Origin: CAMTUW01 sp947085035
GTDB taxonomy: Bacteria; Actinomycetota; Coriobacteriia; Anaerosomatales; PHET01
DNA: 64,000 nt
Reading direction: 5' to 3'
Assembly: GCA_947085035.1 (NCBI GenBank)
Contig: CAMTUW010000014.1
Span: 1 to 64,000, forward strand
The stretch's first letter is position 1. The number at the start of each line of letters is the position of its first letter. The position numbers and the translations under genes are program-made. The notes below the pieces were generated by a model. That model had not been told where the DNA came from. It searched no databases and saw only the letters and a list, made by a program, of their open reading frames with translations. Shown here piece after piece: positions 27,655-35,484 of this stretch.

Positions 27655-27738
27655 CAGGGCACAACGACGTGCCCATCGAAGAAGCGGGCAACGAGGCTCG
27701 CCAGAGGAATCCGAATGCGGATCTCTGGCGGGTTTTTT
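27655..27738 (+). ncRNA. Structured leader RNA ending in an intrinsic terminator
   Basis: RNA starting about 7 nt after the -10 begins with hairpin GGGCAC-aacgac-GTGCCC (27657-27674). A single-stranded purine-rich stretch follows, and then the terminator listed separately. This is either an attenuated 5' leader of the operon or a short independent RNA. It does not match the glutamine riboswitch patterns known to me, so its ligand, if any, is unknown. Confidence 0.5.
27699..27738 (+). terminator. Intrinsic terminator or attenuator before the HdrBC-like gene
   Basis: CGCCAGAG pairs with CTCTGGCG and, inside it, ATCCG pairs with CGGAT around AATG; GG and six T residues follow at once. It lies between the promoter at 27643 and the first codon at 27773, so transcription must read through it for the operon to be expressed. 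Confidence 0.85.
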
Positions 27739-27772
27739 CGTTTCCAGCACGAGTCGGAGAGGTTGCGGTGAC

Positions 27773-29128
27773 ATGAAGGAGTTCGCGGTCTTTTGGGGAT
27801 GCACGATCCCTGCGCGGTTCCCGTTCATCGAGAAGTCGACCCGTGTCGTCATGGACGATCTGGGCGCCAAGACGCATGAGCTTGCCGGACACACCTGTTG
27901 TCCCGAGGGCACGCTGGTCAAGGTGAACGATCCTGGTTCCTTCTACACGGCCGCGGCTCGCAACCTCGCCCTCGTCGAGAAGGCGGGTCTGGACGTCTTG
28001 ACCCCGTGCAACGGCTGCTATTCGACGTTCAAGGAGGCGCAAAGCCACCTGTCAACGGATTGGCGCGAGCGTGAGACCGTCAACCGACGCCTCGCTACCG
28101 AAGAGCTGACCTATGACGGCACACTGAGCGTCGTTCACTTCGCCGAGTGGCTTGCCGACCACATCGGAGCCGGACTCATCGCGGCGGGGGCCGAGAAGCC
28201 CTTCTGGGGCATGAACATCGCCGTCCACTACGGCTGTCACCTTCTTCGTCCTCAGCCGGCCATCACCTGGGATGACCCGCTGCACCCGACCAAGATCGAG
28301 GAGATCGTCAAGGCACTGGGCGCCAATGTCGTCGAGTATCCCACCAAGATGCAGTGCTGCGGAGGCTATCTTGATCGCGTGGGCGAGCGCGAGACGTCGC
28401 TCGCGTTCAACCGTCGTAAGCTCAACGACCTCGAGCGTCACGGTGTCGACGCTCTCGTCGTGGTGTGCCCGTCTTGCTTCCAGCAGTTCGACCTGAACCA
28501 GGCGGCGTTGCAACGAGCCAACGAGCAGATCCACATTCCGGTGCTCTACATCTCGGAGCTCATCGGTCTCGCGTATGGTCATTCTCCGGAAGAGCTGGGG
28601 CTATCCATGCACCGCGTCAGCACTCAACCCTTCCTCGAAAAATGGGAGTCGCGCGCGAGCGACAGATCCAGGCTCGCGCAGGACTTCGACGTAGCGCTAC
28701 TGGACACATGTGACAGTTGCCGCGCCTGCAAGGACGACTGCCCGGTGTGCAAAGTGGACCCGACCTTCCAGCCCAACGACCTCATCAGCAGCCTGCTTGA
28801 TGGTGACATCGAGGACGTGTTGGCAAACGACCAGATCTGGAAGTGTCTCGAGTGCTACACGTGTCTCGAGATGTGCCATTCAGACATCGGGATGGCCGAG
28901 ACGTTCCGCACGCTCAAGGAACTCGCCTTGAGGCGGGGAGGTGGACCGGAGTCGGTCTCGACGAGCTACCAGACGTTCATGCGGACCGGCGCGCTTGGAA
29001 GACCCAAAGAGGGTGCCCGCAAGAAGCTCGGTCTCGGCCCCCTGCCCTCTGGTGGCGGAGATGTGATCGCGCGACTCATGGGTTGCGATGCAGCTATCGC
29101 GACCTGCGACGACGAAGGGAAGGAGTGA
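27773..29128 (+). CDS. HdrBC-like iron-sulfur oxidoreductase (HdrB fused to HdrC)
   Basis: A 451-residue fusion. The HdrB part (about 1-285) has two CCG domains: GCTIPARFPF, GHTCCPEG, CNGCYSTF and HYGCHLLRP, MQCCGGYLDR, CPSCFQQFD, which hold non-cubane 4Fe-4S clusters for disulfide or electron transfer. The HdrC part has two ferredoxin motifs, CDSCRACKDDCPVC and CLECYTCLEMCHSDI, each for a 4Fe-4S cluster. ATG 27773 follows GGAGAGG. In methanogens HdrBC reduces CoB-S-S-CoM; here the three downstream genes are glutamate synthase parts, so electron delivery to that enzyme is a reasonable inference but is not shown. Confidence 0.85.
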   Translation: MKEFAVFWGCTIPARFPFIEKSTRVVMDDLGAKTHELAGHTCCPEGTLVKVNDPGSFYTAAARNLALVEKAGLDVLTPCNGCYSTFKEAQSHLSTDWRERETVNRRLATEELTYDGTLSVVHFAEWLADHIGAGLIAAGAEKPFWGMNIAVHYGCHLLRPQPAITWDDPLHPTKIEEIVKALGANVVEYPTKMQCCGGYLDRVGERETSLAFNRRKLNDLERHGVDALVVVCPSCFQQFDLNQAALQRANEQIHIPVLYISELIGLAYGHSPEELGLSMHRVSTQPFLEKWESRASDRSRLAQDFDVALLDTCDSCRACKDDCPVCKVDPTFQPNDLISSLLDGDIEDVLANDQIWKCLECYTCLEMCHSDIGMAETFRTLKELALRRGGGPESVSTSYQTFMRTGALGRPKEGARKKLGLGPLPSGGGDVIARLMGCDAAIATCDDEGKE

Positions 29129-29132
29129 CGCC

Positions 29133-30221
29133 ATGTGCGGCCTCATGGGAATCTGTGACGAGTCCGGTGCGCTGATGAGCGGCGAGAACGCGATTCTCGC
29201 GATGGCGGTTCAGCGTGACCGCGGGAACGGGCTGGGAGCGGGCTTTGCCGGCTACGGTATCTACCCCGAGTTCCCCGACCACTTCTGCTTCCACATGATG
29301 TTTGATGACCTGAAGGCCAAAGGACAGGCAGAGGCGCTCTTCGACGCGCACTTCACAGTCGACCTTGCCGAGCCCATGCCCACGCGATCAGTGAAGGGCA
29401 TCTCGGACGCGCCGTTGCTGTGGCGCTACTTCCTCGTGCCCGATGAGCACAAGTTGGAGCTCTCGGAGATGAGCGCCGAGGACTACGTGGTTCATCTCGT
29501 CATGATCATCAACTCGACAGTGGAGGGTGCGTTCGTCGCTTCGAGCGGCAAGAACATGGGCGCCTTCAAGGGGGTGGGCTTTCCCGAGGAGATCGGACAC
29601 TACTACCAGCTCGAGGAGTACGCAGGCACCACGTGGGTCGGGCACAATCGGTTCCCCACGAACACTCCCGGCTGGTGGGGCGGCGCGCATCCCTTCACGC
29701 TGCTTGACTGGTCGATCGTTCACAACGGCGAGATCTCGAGCTACGGGATCAACAGCCGTTATCTTGAGGCCTTCGGCTACAAGTGCGCGCTGGGCACCGA
29801 TACCGAGGTCGCCGCGTACCTGTTCGACCTGCTCCTCCGTCGTCACCAGCTTCCGCTGGAACTCGCGTGCAAGGCTCTGGCAAGTCCTTTGTGGAGTGAG
29901 ATCGACCGCATGCCGCCACAAGAGGCCGCCGTCATGCGTTCCCTGCGGGCGGTTTATGGTCCCGGCATGCTGAACGGTCCGTTCGCTATCGTGCTGGGAT
30001 TCAACGGCGGAATGGTGGCACTCAACGACCGCATCAAGCTCCGTCCGCTGGTTGCGGCGCGGCAGGGGTCGATCGTGATGGTCGCCTCGGAAGAGAGCGC
30101 CATGCGAGAGGTGCTCGACGCGCCTGATGAGGTATGGGCACCGAAGGCTGGCGAGCCTGTCGTGGCGCGGGTGGAAACCGGGATCCACCCGGCCCATGAG
30201 CAACTTGCGGGGGTGGCGTAG
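29133..30221 (+). CDS. gltB1: Glutamate synthase glutaminase subunit (class II amidotransferase domain)
   Basis: A stand-alone 362-residue amidotransferase that releases ammonia from glutamine. The catalytic Cys2 follows Met (MCGLMGICDESG); the Arg/Asn/Gly elements of the Ntn fold appear in GHNRFPTNTPGW and WSIVHNGEISSYG, and TDTEVAAYLFDLL is the next conserved block. The protein corresponds to the N-terminal third of the large bacterial GltB chain. GGAAGGAG precedes the ATG; it follows the HdrBC-like gene by 4 nt and precedes the synthase subunit by 2 nt. Confidence 0.9.
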   Translation: MCGLMGICDESGALMSGENAILAMAVQRDRGNGLGAGFAGYGIYPEFPDHFCFHMMFDDLKAKGQAEALFDAHFTVDLAEPMPTRSVKGISDAPLLWRYFLVPDEHKLELSEMSAEDYVVHLVMIINSTVEGAFVASSGKNMGAFKGVGFPEEIGHYYQLEEYAGTTWVGHNRFPTNTPGWWGGAHPFTLLDWSIVHNGEISSYGINSRYLEAFGYKCALGTDTEVAAYLFDLLLRRHQLPLELACKALASPLWSEIDRMPPQEAAVMRSLRAVYGPGMLNGPFAIVLGFNGGMVALNDRIKLRPLVAARQGSIVMVASEESAMREVLDAPDEVWAPKAGEPVVARVETGIHPAHEQLAGVA

Positions 30222-30223
30222 CC

Positions 30224-31735
30224 ATGCCAACGAGTCTCATCCAGCCTGAATTCAAGGTCGAGATCGATTACGACAAGTGTCACAAGTGCGGTCGCTGCGT
30301 GCAGCAGTGCGGCTGGGGCGTCTACGACTTCAACGAGCGCCCCATCCCGCATGACGAGCGCTGTCGTGCATGCCACCGCTGCGTGACGTACTGTCCAGCG
30401 CACTGCATCACCATCAAGAAGAACGAACTCGCGTTGCGTGACAACGCGAACTGGTCCCCCGGGTTGCGTCAGGCCATCTGGCGCCAGGCCGAGACGGGCG
30501 GAATCATGCTCACCGGGATGGGCAACGACAAACCGTACATGAGCTACTTCGACCACTTGGTGCTGGACGCCTGCCAGGTCACGAACCCCTCCATCGATCC
30601 GCTTCGCGAGCCGATGGAGTTGCGCACCTACCTGGGTCGCAAGCCCGACAGCGTCGCGGTGGAGCCTGACGGCGCGGGCGGTTATCGTCTGGCGGACGGA
30701 GCCGGTCTGTCGAACAACATCGAGCTCGCCACGCCGCTCACCTTCTCGCCCATGAGCTTCGGTTCCGTGTCGTTGCCGGTGCACAAGTCGCTCGCCATGG
30801 CCGCCTCGCGTCTTGGCATCCTCATGAACACGGGCGAAGGCGGCCTGCACGCCGATCTTCATCCGTATCAGAACAACGTCATCGTCCAGGTCGCTTCCGG
30901 GCGCTTCGGCGTCGATCCGGAGTACCTGAGTCGGGGAGTCGCCATCGAGATCAAGGTCGGGCAGGGCGCCAAGCCGGGTATCGGCGGACATCTGCCCGGC
31001 GAGAAGATCAACAGGGAGGTCTCGACCACTCGGATGATCCCGCAGGGCTCTGACGCGATCAGTCCTGCTCCGCACCACGACATCTACTCGATCGAGGACC
31101 TCCGTCAGCTCATCTACTCGCTCAAGGAGGCCAGCGGCTACAAACCCGTCGGCGTGAAGATCGCTGCTGTTCACAACGTTGCCGCCATCGCGAGCGGAGT
31201 CGTGCGGGCCGGTGCTGACTACGTGTATCTCGACGGTTTTCGTGGCGGCACGGGTGCGGCTCCGCAGATCATTCGCGACCACATCGGTATTCCGATCGAG
31301 ATCGCGATCGCGGTCGTGGACCAGAGGCTTCGCGACGAGGGTATTCGGAACCATGCCTCGATCATCGCGGCTGGCTCGATCCGTTCTTCGGCTGATATGG
31401 CCAAGGCGATCGCGTTGGGCGCAGACGTCGTGGCGATCGGCTCGGCTGCGCTCATGGCGCTGGGCTGCCACATGTGTCAAGGCTGTCACACCGGCTGCTG
31501 TAGCTGGGGACTCACCACGCAAAAGCCCGAACTCACCCGCAGAGTCGACCCTGAATGGGGAGCTGAGCGCCTAGTGAACCTCGTCAACGCATGGAGTCAC
31601 GAGTTGCAAGAGATTCTCGGCGCGCTGGGCGTGAACGCGGTCGAATCGCTGCGGGGGAGCCGAGAGCGGCTGCGGGCCGTGGGGCTCGATGCGCAGACCT
31701 GCGAGATTCTCGGCGTCAAGCCGGCCGGAATGTAG
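30224..31735 (+). CDS. gltB2: Glutamate synthase central subunit: ferredoxin domain plus FMN synthase domain
   Basis: A 503-residue subunit. An N-terminal pair of 4Fe-4S motifs (CHKCGRCVQQCGW and CRACHRCVTYCPAHC) is fused to the FMN-binding synthase barrel with MSFGSVSLPVHKSLAMAASR, NTGEGGLH, KVGQGAKPGIGGHLPGEK and DGFRGGTGAAPQIIRDH. The last cysteines, CHMCQGCHTGCC, are the 3Fe-4S-type site of glutamate synthases. It makes glutamate from 2-oxoglutarate and the ammonia channelled from the glutaminase subunit. The fused ferredoxin is typical of the archaeal-type split enzyme and takes the place of a separate GltD. Confidence 0.92.
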   Translation: MPTSLIQPEFKVEIDYDKCHKCGRCVQQCGWGVYDFNERPIPHDERCRACHRCVTYCPAHCITIKKNELALRDNANWSPGLRQAIWRQAETGGIMLTGMGNDKPYMSYFDHLVLDACQVTNPSIDPLREPMELRTYLGRKPDSVAVEPDGAGGYRLADGAGLSNNIELATPLTFSPMSFGSVSLPVHKSLAMAASRLGILMNTGEGGLHADLHPYQNNVIVQVASGRFGVDPEYLSRGVAIEIKVGQGAKPGIGGHLPGEKINREVSTTRMIPQGSDAISPAPHHDIYSIEDLRQLIYSLKEASGYKPVGVKIAAVHNVAAIASGVVRAGADYVYLDGFRGGTGAAPQIIRDHIGIPIEIAIAVVDQRLRDEGIRNHASIIAAGSIRSSADMAKAIALGADVVAIGSAALMALGCHMCQGCHTGCCSWGLTTQKPELTRRVDPEWGAERLVNLVNAWSHELQEILGALGVNAVESLRGSRERLRAVGLDAQTCEILGVKPAGM

Positions 31736-31749
31736 GGGAGGAAACGACG

Positions 31750-32571
31750 ATGAATCCACCTGTGACAGTCAAAGGCGTCATCGAGGGCTACACAAAAGTC
31801 GCCCCGAAGGTCACCACCAGCGGCGAAACGGCCACCTTGGAGTGTCAAAGCATCTACTACAAGCAGGTCAACGAGGCGGTGCGGGCGGCCTTCGATTCAG
31901 GCGCGAAGACGGTGTGCCTGAATGACATCAACGGCCAGCGCTACATCGGCACGGGCCTTACCGGTCGCGATGGCAGGATCCTGGTTCACGGCACGCCGGG
32001 ACAGGATCTCGCGATGCTGATGGACGGTCCGACAGTCGAGGTGTATGGGAACGCGCAAGACGGTGTAGGCAACACGATGAACGACGGCACGGTCGTCGTG
32101 CATGGCTCGGCGGGTGACGTGCTCGGTTACGGCATGAGAGGAGGTCGACTCTTCATCAAGGGCGATGTCGGCTATCGCGTAGGTATCCACATGAAAGCGT
32201 TCGAGAACAAGCGTCCCATACTGATCGCCGGGGGCAAGGCTCGCGACTTCTTCGGCGAGTACATGGCGGGTGGTCTGCTCGTGCTTCTGGGGATGAACTC
32301 GCGCATCGAGGGCCCCATCGCAGGCGGCTATGTGGGAACCGGGATGCACGGAGGGGAGATCTACCTTCGTGGCGAGGTCGAGCCGTGGCAGGTGGGCAAA
32401 GAGTGCGGCATCTTCGAAGCCGATGAGGAGCAGATGAAGGCGCTTCGACCTCATCTGGAGGAGTACTGCTCGGCACTGGATTTTGATTTGGAAGAAGTCC
32501 TCGCGGTGCCATTCACCCGCGTTTCACCGATGAGTCACCGTCCCTACGCGAAGCTCTACACGTACGTCTAG
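31750..32571 (+). CDS. gltB3: Glutamate synthase GXGXG-domain subunit
   Basis: A 273-residue protein equal to the C-terminal GXGXG beta-helix domain of GltB. Turns such as YIGTGLTGRDGRILVHG, GNAQDGVGNTMNDG, VHGSAGDVLGYGMRGG and GGYVGTGMHGGEIYLRG show the repeats. In the large enzyme this domain braces the ammonia tunnel between the glutaminase and the synthase. ATG 31750 follows GGGAGG. Last gene of the operon; no gltD-like flavoprotein follows. Confidence 0.9.
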   Translation: MNPPVTVKGVIEGYTKVAPKVTTSGETATLECQSIYYKQVNEAVRAAFDSGAKTVCLNDINGQRYIGTGLTGRDGRILVHGTPGQDLAMLMDGPTVEVYGNAQDGVGNTMNDGTVVVHGSAGDVLGYGMRGGRLFIKGDVGYRVGIHMKAFENKRPILIAGGKARDFFGEYMAGGLLVLLGMNSRIEGPIAGGYVGTGMHGGEIYLRGEVEPWQVGKECGIFEADEEQMKALRPHLEEYCSALDFDLEEVLAVPFTRVSPMSHRPYAKLYTYV

Positions 32572-32598
32572 CGGTTCCCCCGCCCTCGGGGGAAACAC

Positions 32599-32630
32599 GT
32601 AACACGGTCGAAACATTCGCGCGCTATTGT
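32599..32630 (+). promoter_or_regulatory. GlnR-type box and -10 element of glnA
   Basis: GTAAC-acggtc-GAAAC (32599-32614) matches the actinobacterial GlnR consensus in full, and another GAAAC lies just upstream (32592-32596). TATTGT (32625-32630) is the likely -10, 10 nt after the box. No -35 hexamer is seen. Confidence 0.6.
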
Positions 32631-32702
32631 CGTAAGTACGAAGTCATATTCGGTCAGATACGACGGTGCAAGACATCGTCTCGCAGGGAATGGAGGTTCG
32701 AT

Positions 32703-34034
32703 ATGCCGAAGTCATTCGACAAGGACTACGTTTTGAAGACCGTCGAGGAGCGCGACATCAAGTTCGTGCGTTTCTGGTTCACCGACGTGCTCGGTGTGCT
32801 GAAGTCGTTCGCTGTCACCGACAGCGAGATCGACAGCACATTCGAAGAGGGCATGGGTTTCGACGGCTCGTCGATCGACGGGTTCACGCGCATCCAGGAA
32901 TCCGACATGGTCGCCTTCCCTGACGCCAGCACGTTCCAGGTCATCCCGTGGCGTCCCGAGACACAGGGTACCGCGCGCATCTTCGCCGACATCATCAAGC
33001 CCAACGGCGAGCCGTTCGACGGTGACCCGCGCTACGCGCTCAAGCGCGTGCTCAAGAAGGCCGCCGACATGGGCTACACCATGTATGTGGGCCCCGAGCT
33101 CGAGTTCTTCTATTTCGCTGATGACAAGGGTACCGAGGTTCTGGACAAGGGCGGCTACTTCGACTTGACGCCGCTCGACGTCGCGAGTGATCTGCGCCGC
33201 GAAACGGTGCTCACGCTCGAGAAGATGGGCATCCCGGTCGAGTACAGCCACCACGAGGTCGCTCCGTCTCAGCACGAGATCGACTTGCGCTACCAAGACG
33301 CTCTCACGATGGCCGACGCGGTCATGACCTACCGCCTGGTGGTCAAGGAGGTCGCTCACGCCAACGGTGTGTACGCCACATTCATGCCCAAACCCATCGA
33401 GGGCATCAACGGTTCAGGGATGCATGTCCATCAGTCGCTCTTCACCAAGGACGGAAACGCATTCTACGACGCGAACGAGCCGGGCCACCTGAGCCAGATC
33501 GCGAAGTGGTACATCGCTGGTCTGCTCAAGTACGCCCCCGAGTTCTGTGCCATCACCAACCCACTTGTGAACTCCTACAAGCGGCTGATTCCCGGCTACG
33601 AGGCCCCCGTCTACGTCTCCTGGGCGCAGGCGAACCGCTCGGCCATGGTCCGCGTGCCGTTGTACAAGCCCGGCAAGGAGGCCGCGACCCGCATTGAGCT
33701 CCGCAACCCCGATCCCTCGGCCAACCCGTACCTGGCCTTCGCCGTCATGCTCGGTGCCGGCCTGAAGGGTATCGAGGATCAGCTCGAGCTCATGCCTGAG
33801 GCCACGAACGACATCTTCGAGATGAGCGTCGCTGAACTCGACGAGGCCGGCATCAAGACGCTGCCGAAGGACCTGGGCGAGGCAATCGATCTGTTCGAAC
33901 ACTCGGAGGTCATGCGAGAGATTCTCGGCGACCACATCCACGAGTTTTACGTGGGGAACAAGAAGGCTGAGTGGGCGAACTACCTCAAGCACGTCAGCTC
34001 CTGGGAACTCGATCGCTACTTGAGTGTGATCTAG
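32703..34034 (+). CDS. glnA: Glutamine synthetase, type I (alpha-like)
   Basis: Makes glutamine from glutamate, ammonia and ATP as a dodecamer. The 443-residue chain has MGFDGSSIDGF (beta-grasp signature), the metal Glu ligands in GPELEFFYF and HHEVAPSQHEID, the NGSGMHVHQSL loop and PGYEAPVYVSWAQANRSAMVR. The regulatory adenylylation segment near the C-terminus (usually KNLYDLP with Tyr) is absent, so control should be by expression and feedback, as in GSI-alpha. GGAATGGAGG precedes the ATG. The upstream GlnR-type box ties it to nitrogen control. Confidence 0.97.
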   Translation: MPKSFDKDYVLKTVEERDIKFVRFWFTDVLGVLKSFAVTDSEIDSTFEEGMGFDGSSIDGFTRIQESDMVAFPDASTFQVIPWRPETQGTARIFADIIKPNGEPFDGDPRYALKRVLKKAADMGYTMYVGPELEFFYFADDKGTEVLDKGGYFDLTPLDVASDLRRETVLTLEKMGIPVEYSHHEVAPSQHEIDLRYQDALTMADAVMTYRLVVKEVAHANGVYATFMPKPIEGINGSGMHVHQSLFTKDGNAFYDANEPGHLSQIAKWYIAGLLKYAPEFCAITNPLVNSYKRLIPGYEAPVYVSWAQANRSAMVRVPLYKPGKEAATRIELRNPDPSANPYLAFAVMLGAGLKGIEDQLELMPEATNDIFEMSVAELDEAGIKTLPKDLGEAIDLFEHSEVMREILGDHIHEFYVGNKKAEWANYLKHVSSWELDRYLSVI

Positions 34035-34058
34035 GGCGCTGCAAGCGCGTTATCAAGG

Positions 34059-34096
34059 GCGCCGGGCGGAGGAGAACTCGCCCGGCGCTTTCGTTT
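34059..34096 (+). terminator. Intrinsic terminator of glnA
   Basis: GCGCCGGGCG (34059-34068) and CGCCCGGCGC (34079-34088) form a perfect 10-bp stem with a 10-nt loop, followed by TTTCGTTT. It separates glnA from the regulator gene. Confidence 0.85.
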
Positions 34097-34112
34097 CTGG
34101 CATACAGGACGA

Positions 34113-34796
34113 ATGGATGAAGTGATGCACACCAAGCGGGTTCTCGTAGTCGCAGACGATCCGCACTCCATCACCTGGGCGCATGCGGCGTTATCGGATC
34201 TCGACGTCGAGACCGGTCACTGCCCGCTGTCTGAGCTGGAACGCCGGATGATCGAGGGTGCAGCGGACCTCATCGTTCTTGATCCCGGCCTGCGCCCCGC
34301 CTCACAGCTCGCGATCGCTGAGCGCGTCTACGCACGAGGCGTCGACATGGGGCTGCTACTCGTGGTCGACCCCGGAGCGCTGGTGACACTCACGCTGCCG
34401 TTTCGCGGGGCGCTGGATTTCGTCGTGCGGGGATGTCTCCCGGCGGAGCTTGCCGTAAGGGCCCAACGCCTGCTCTGGCCCGGCGAGGAGGTCGGTGTAG
34501 ACGACCTGCTCCGCGTGGAGGGACTGACACTGAATCTGGCGACCTATCAGGCTCTCGTCAACGGTGAGCCTGTCGACTTCGCGTATCTCGAGTACGCACT
34601 GTTCGCGTTCCTCGTCACCCATCCCGGGCGCACGTACTCCCGCGAGGTGTTGCTGAGCCGGGTGTGGGGAACCGACTACTACGGTGGTTCGCGCACCGTC
34701 GACGTTCACATACGCCGGATTCGCGCGAAGCTGGGACACGAGTTGGCCAGACGCCTTGAGACGGTTCGCAACGTCGGGTACCTCTGGAACGGATAA
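34113..34796 (+). CDS. OmpR/PhoB-family winged-helix regulator with atypical receiver, GlnR candidate
   Basis: A 227-residue regulator. The N-terminal receiver keeps VVADDPHS and a central Asp in IVLDPGLRPA, but lacks the usual Thr/Lys signalling pair, as in atypical response regulators such as actinobacterial GlnR. The C-terminal winged helix has EYALFAFLVTHPGRTYSREVLL and RTVDVHIRRIRAKLG, both standard for PhoB-type DNA binding to direct repeats. It is placed right after glnA, has no kinase partner, and direct-repeat boxes of the GlnR type stand before glnA, the glutamate synthase operon and amt. GlnR identity is an inference from these facts. Confidence 0.75.
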   Translation: MDEVMHTKRVLVVADDPHSITWAHAALSDLDVETGHCPLSELERRMIEGAADLIVLDPGLRPASQLAIAERVYARGVDMGLLLVVDPGALVTLTLPFRGALDFVVRGCLPAELAVRAQRLLWPGEEVGVDDLLRVEGLTLNLATYQALVNGEPVDFAYLEYALFAFLVTHPGRTYSREVLLSRVWGTDYYGGSRTVDVHIRRIRAKLGHELARRLETVRNVGYLWNG

Positions 34797-34799
34797 GCC

Positions 34800-35381
34800 T
34801 CAGTGGGCGACGCTACCGAGGAATCTGTACGTGACGCGATTCATCGATGCACACGTTCCGCTTACGCCGTTCTCGTTCATGAAGGAGCACATCTGTTCCG
34901 GCGTGAAGAACGCACCCGGCTCACCTAAGAGCTTCTCGGCGCGCACGATCGCTCGCATGATCAGCCCGGAAGGGTCCAGGTCAACCACAATGATTCCGCC
35001 TCCGGGCCTCACCACTCGGGTGAACTCCCTCACGGCTCCCGGCTGGTCGCGGAAGTGATGGAATGCATCGGTGACGATGAGCGCGTCGAACGTGTTCGCG
35101 TCGAAGGGAATAGCCTCTGCGGCGCCGAGCACCGCAGTCACTCGCGGGCCGTCGTCCACATAGGCGAGCATCTGCGGAGCAGGATCGAGGACGGTGACTC
35201 GGGCGGCGAGCGCGACGGAGAGCCGCTTGGCCAGTGCCCCTGTCCCACCACCAACGTCGAGCAGCGCACCGTCAGGTGTCATGTATGGTCGCACCCAGTC
35301 GGCGATCTCGTTGACTCCGGAGTCGTTCCAGCGGTCAGCGAAGTGACCGAACATCGGCGCCGCCCAGTTGAAGAACCCCAT
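34800..35381 (-). CDS. Class I SAM-dependent methyltransferase
   Basis: A 193-residue methyltransferase. Motif I is LLDVGGGTGALAKRL, the acidic residue ending strand 2 is in VTVLDPAPQML, and AEAIPFDANTFDALIVTDAFHHF gives motifs II-III, the order of the UbiE/Methyltransf_11 group. RVVRPGGGIIVVDLDP follows as usual. Start ATG 35381. It is convergent with the GlnR-like gene and transcribed away from polA. Substrate unknown. Confidence 0.85.
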   Translation of the reverse strand: MGFFNWAAPMFGHFADRWNDSGVNEIADWVRPYMTPDGALLDVGGGTGALAKRLSVALAARVTVLDPAPQMLAYVDDGPRVTAVLGAAEAIPFDANTFDALIVTDAFHHFRDQPGAVREFTRVVRPGGGIIVVDLDPSGLIMRAIVRAEKLLGEPGAFFTPEQMCSFMNENGVSGTCASMNRVTYRFLGSVAH

Positions 35382-35484
35382 ACTGTCTCCGATGTGTCGT
35401 TGGTTGCGGGTACACTTCTTCCACGGGTCGCTCAAGAGCCCCGGGACGCACGTCTGCCCATGCATCTTTCCCGAAAGGCGAGAA

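Noticed and set aside
32572..32702. Glutamine riboswitch in the glnA leader
   Set aside because: No conserved aptamer sequence was recognised; the GlnR-type box explains the upstream conservation expected there.
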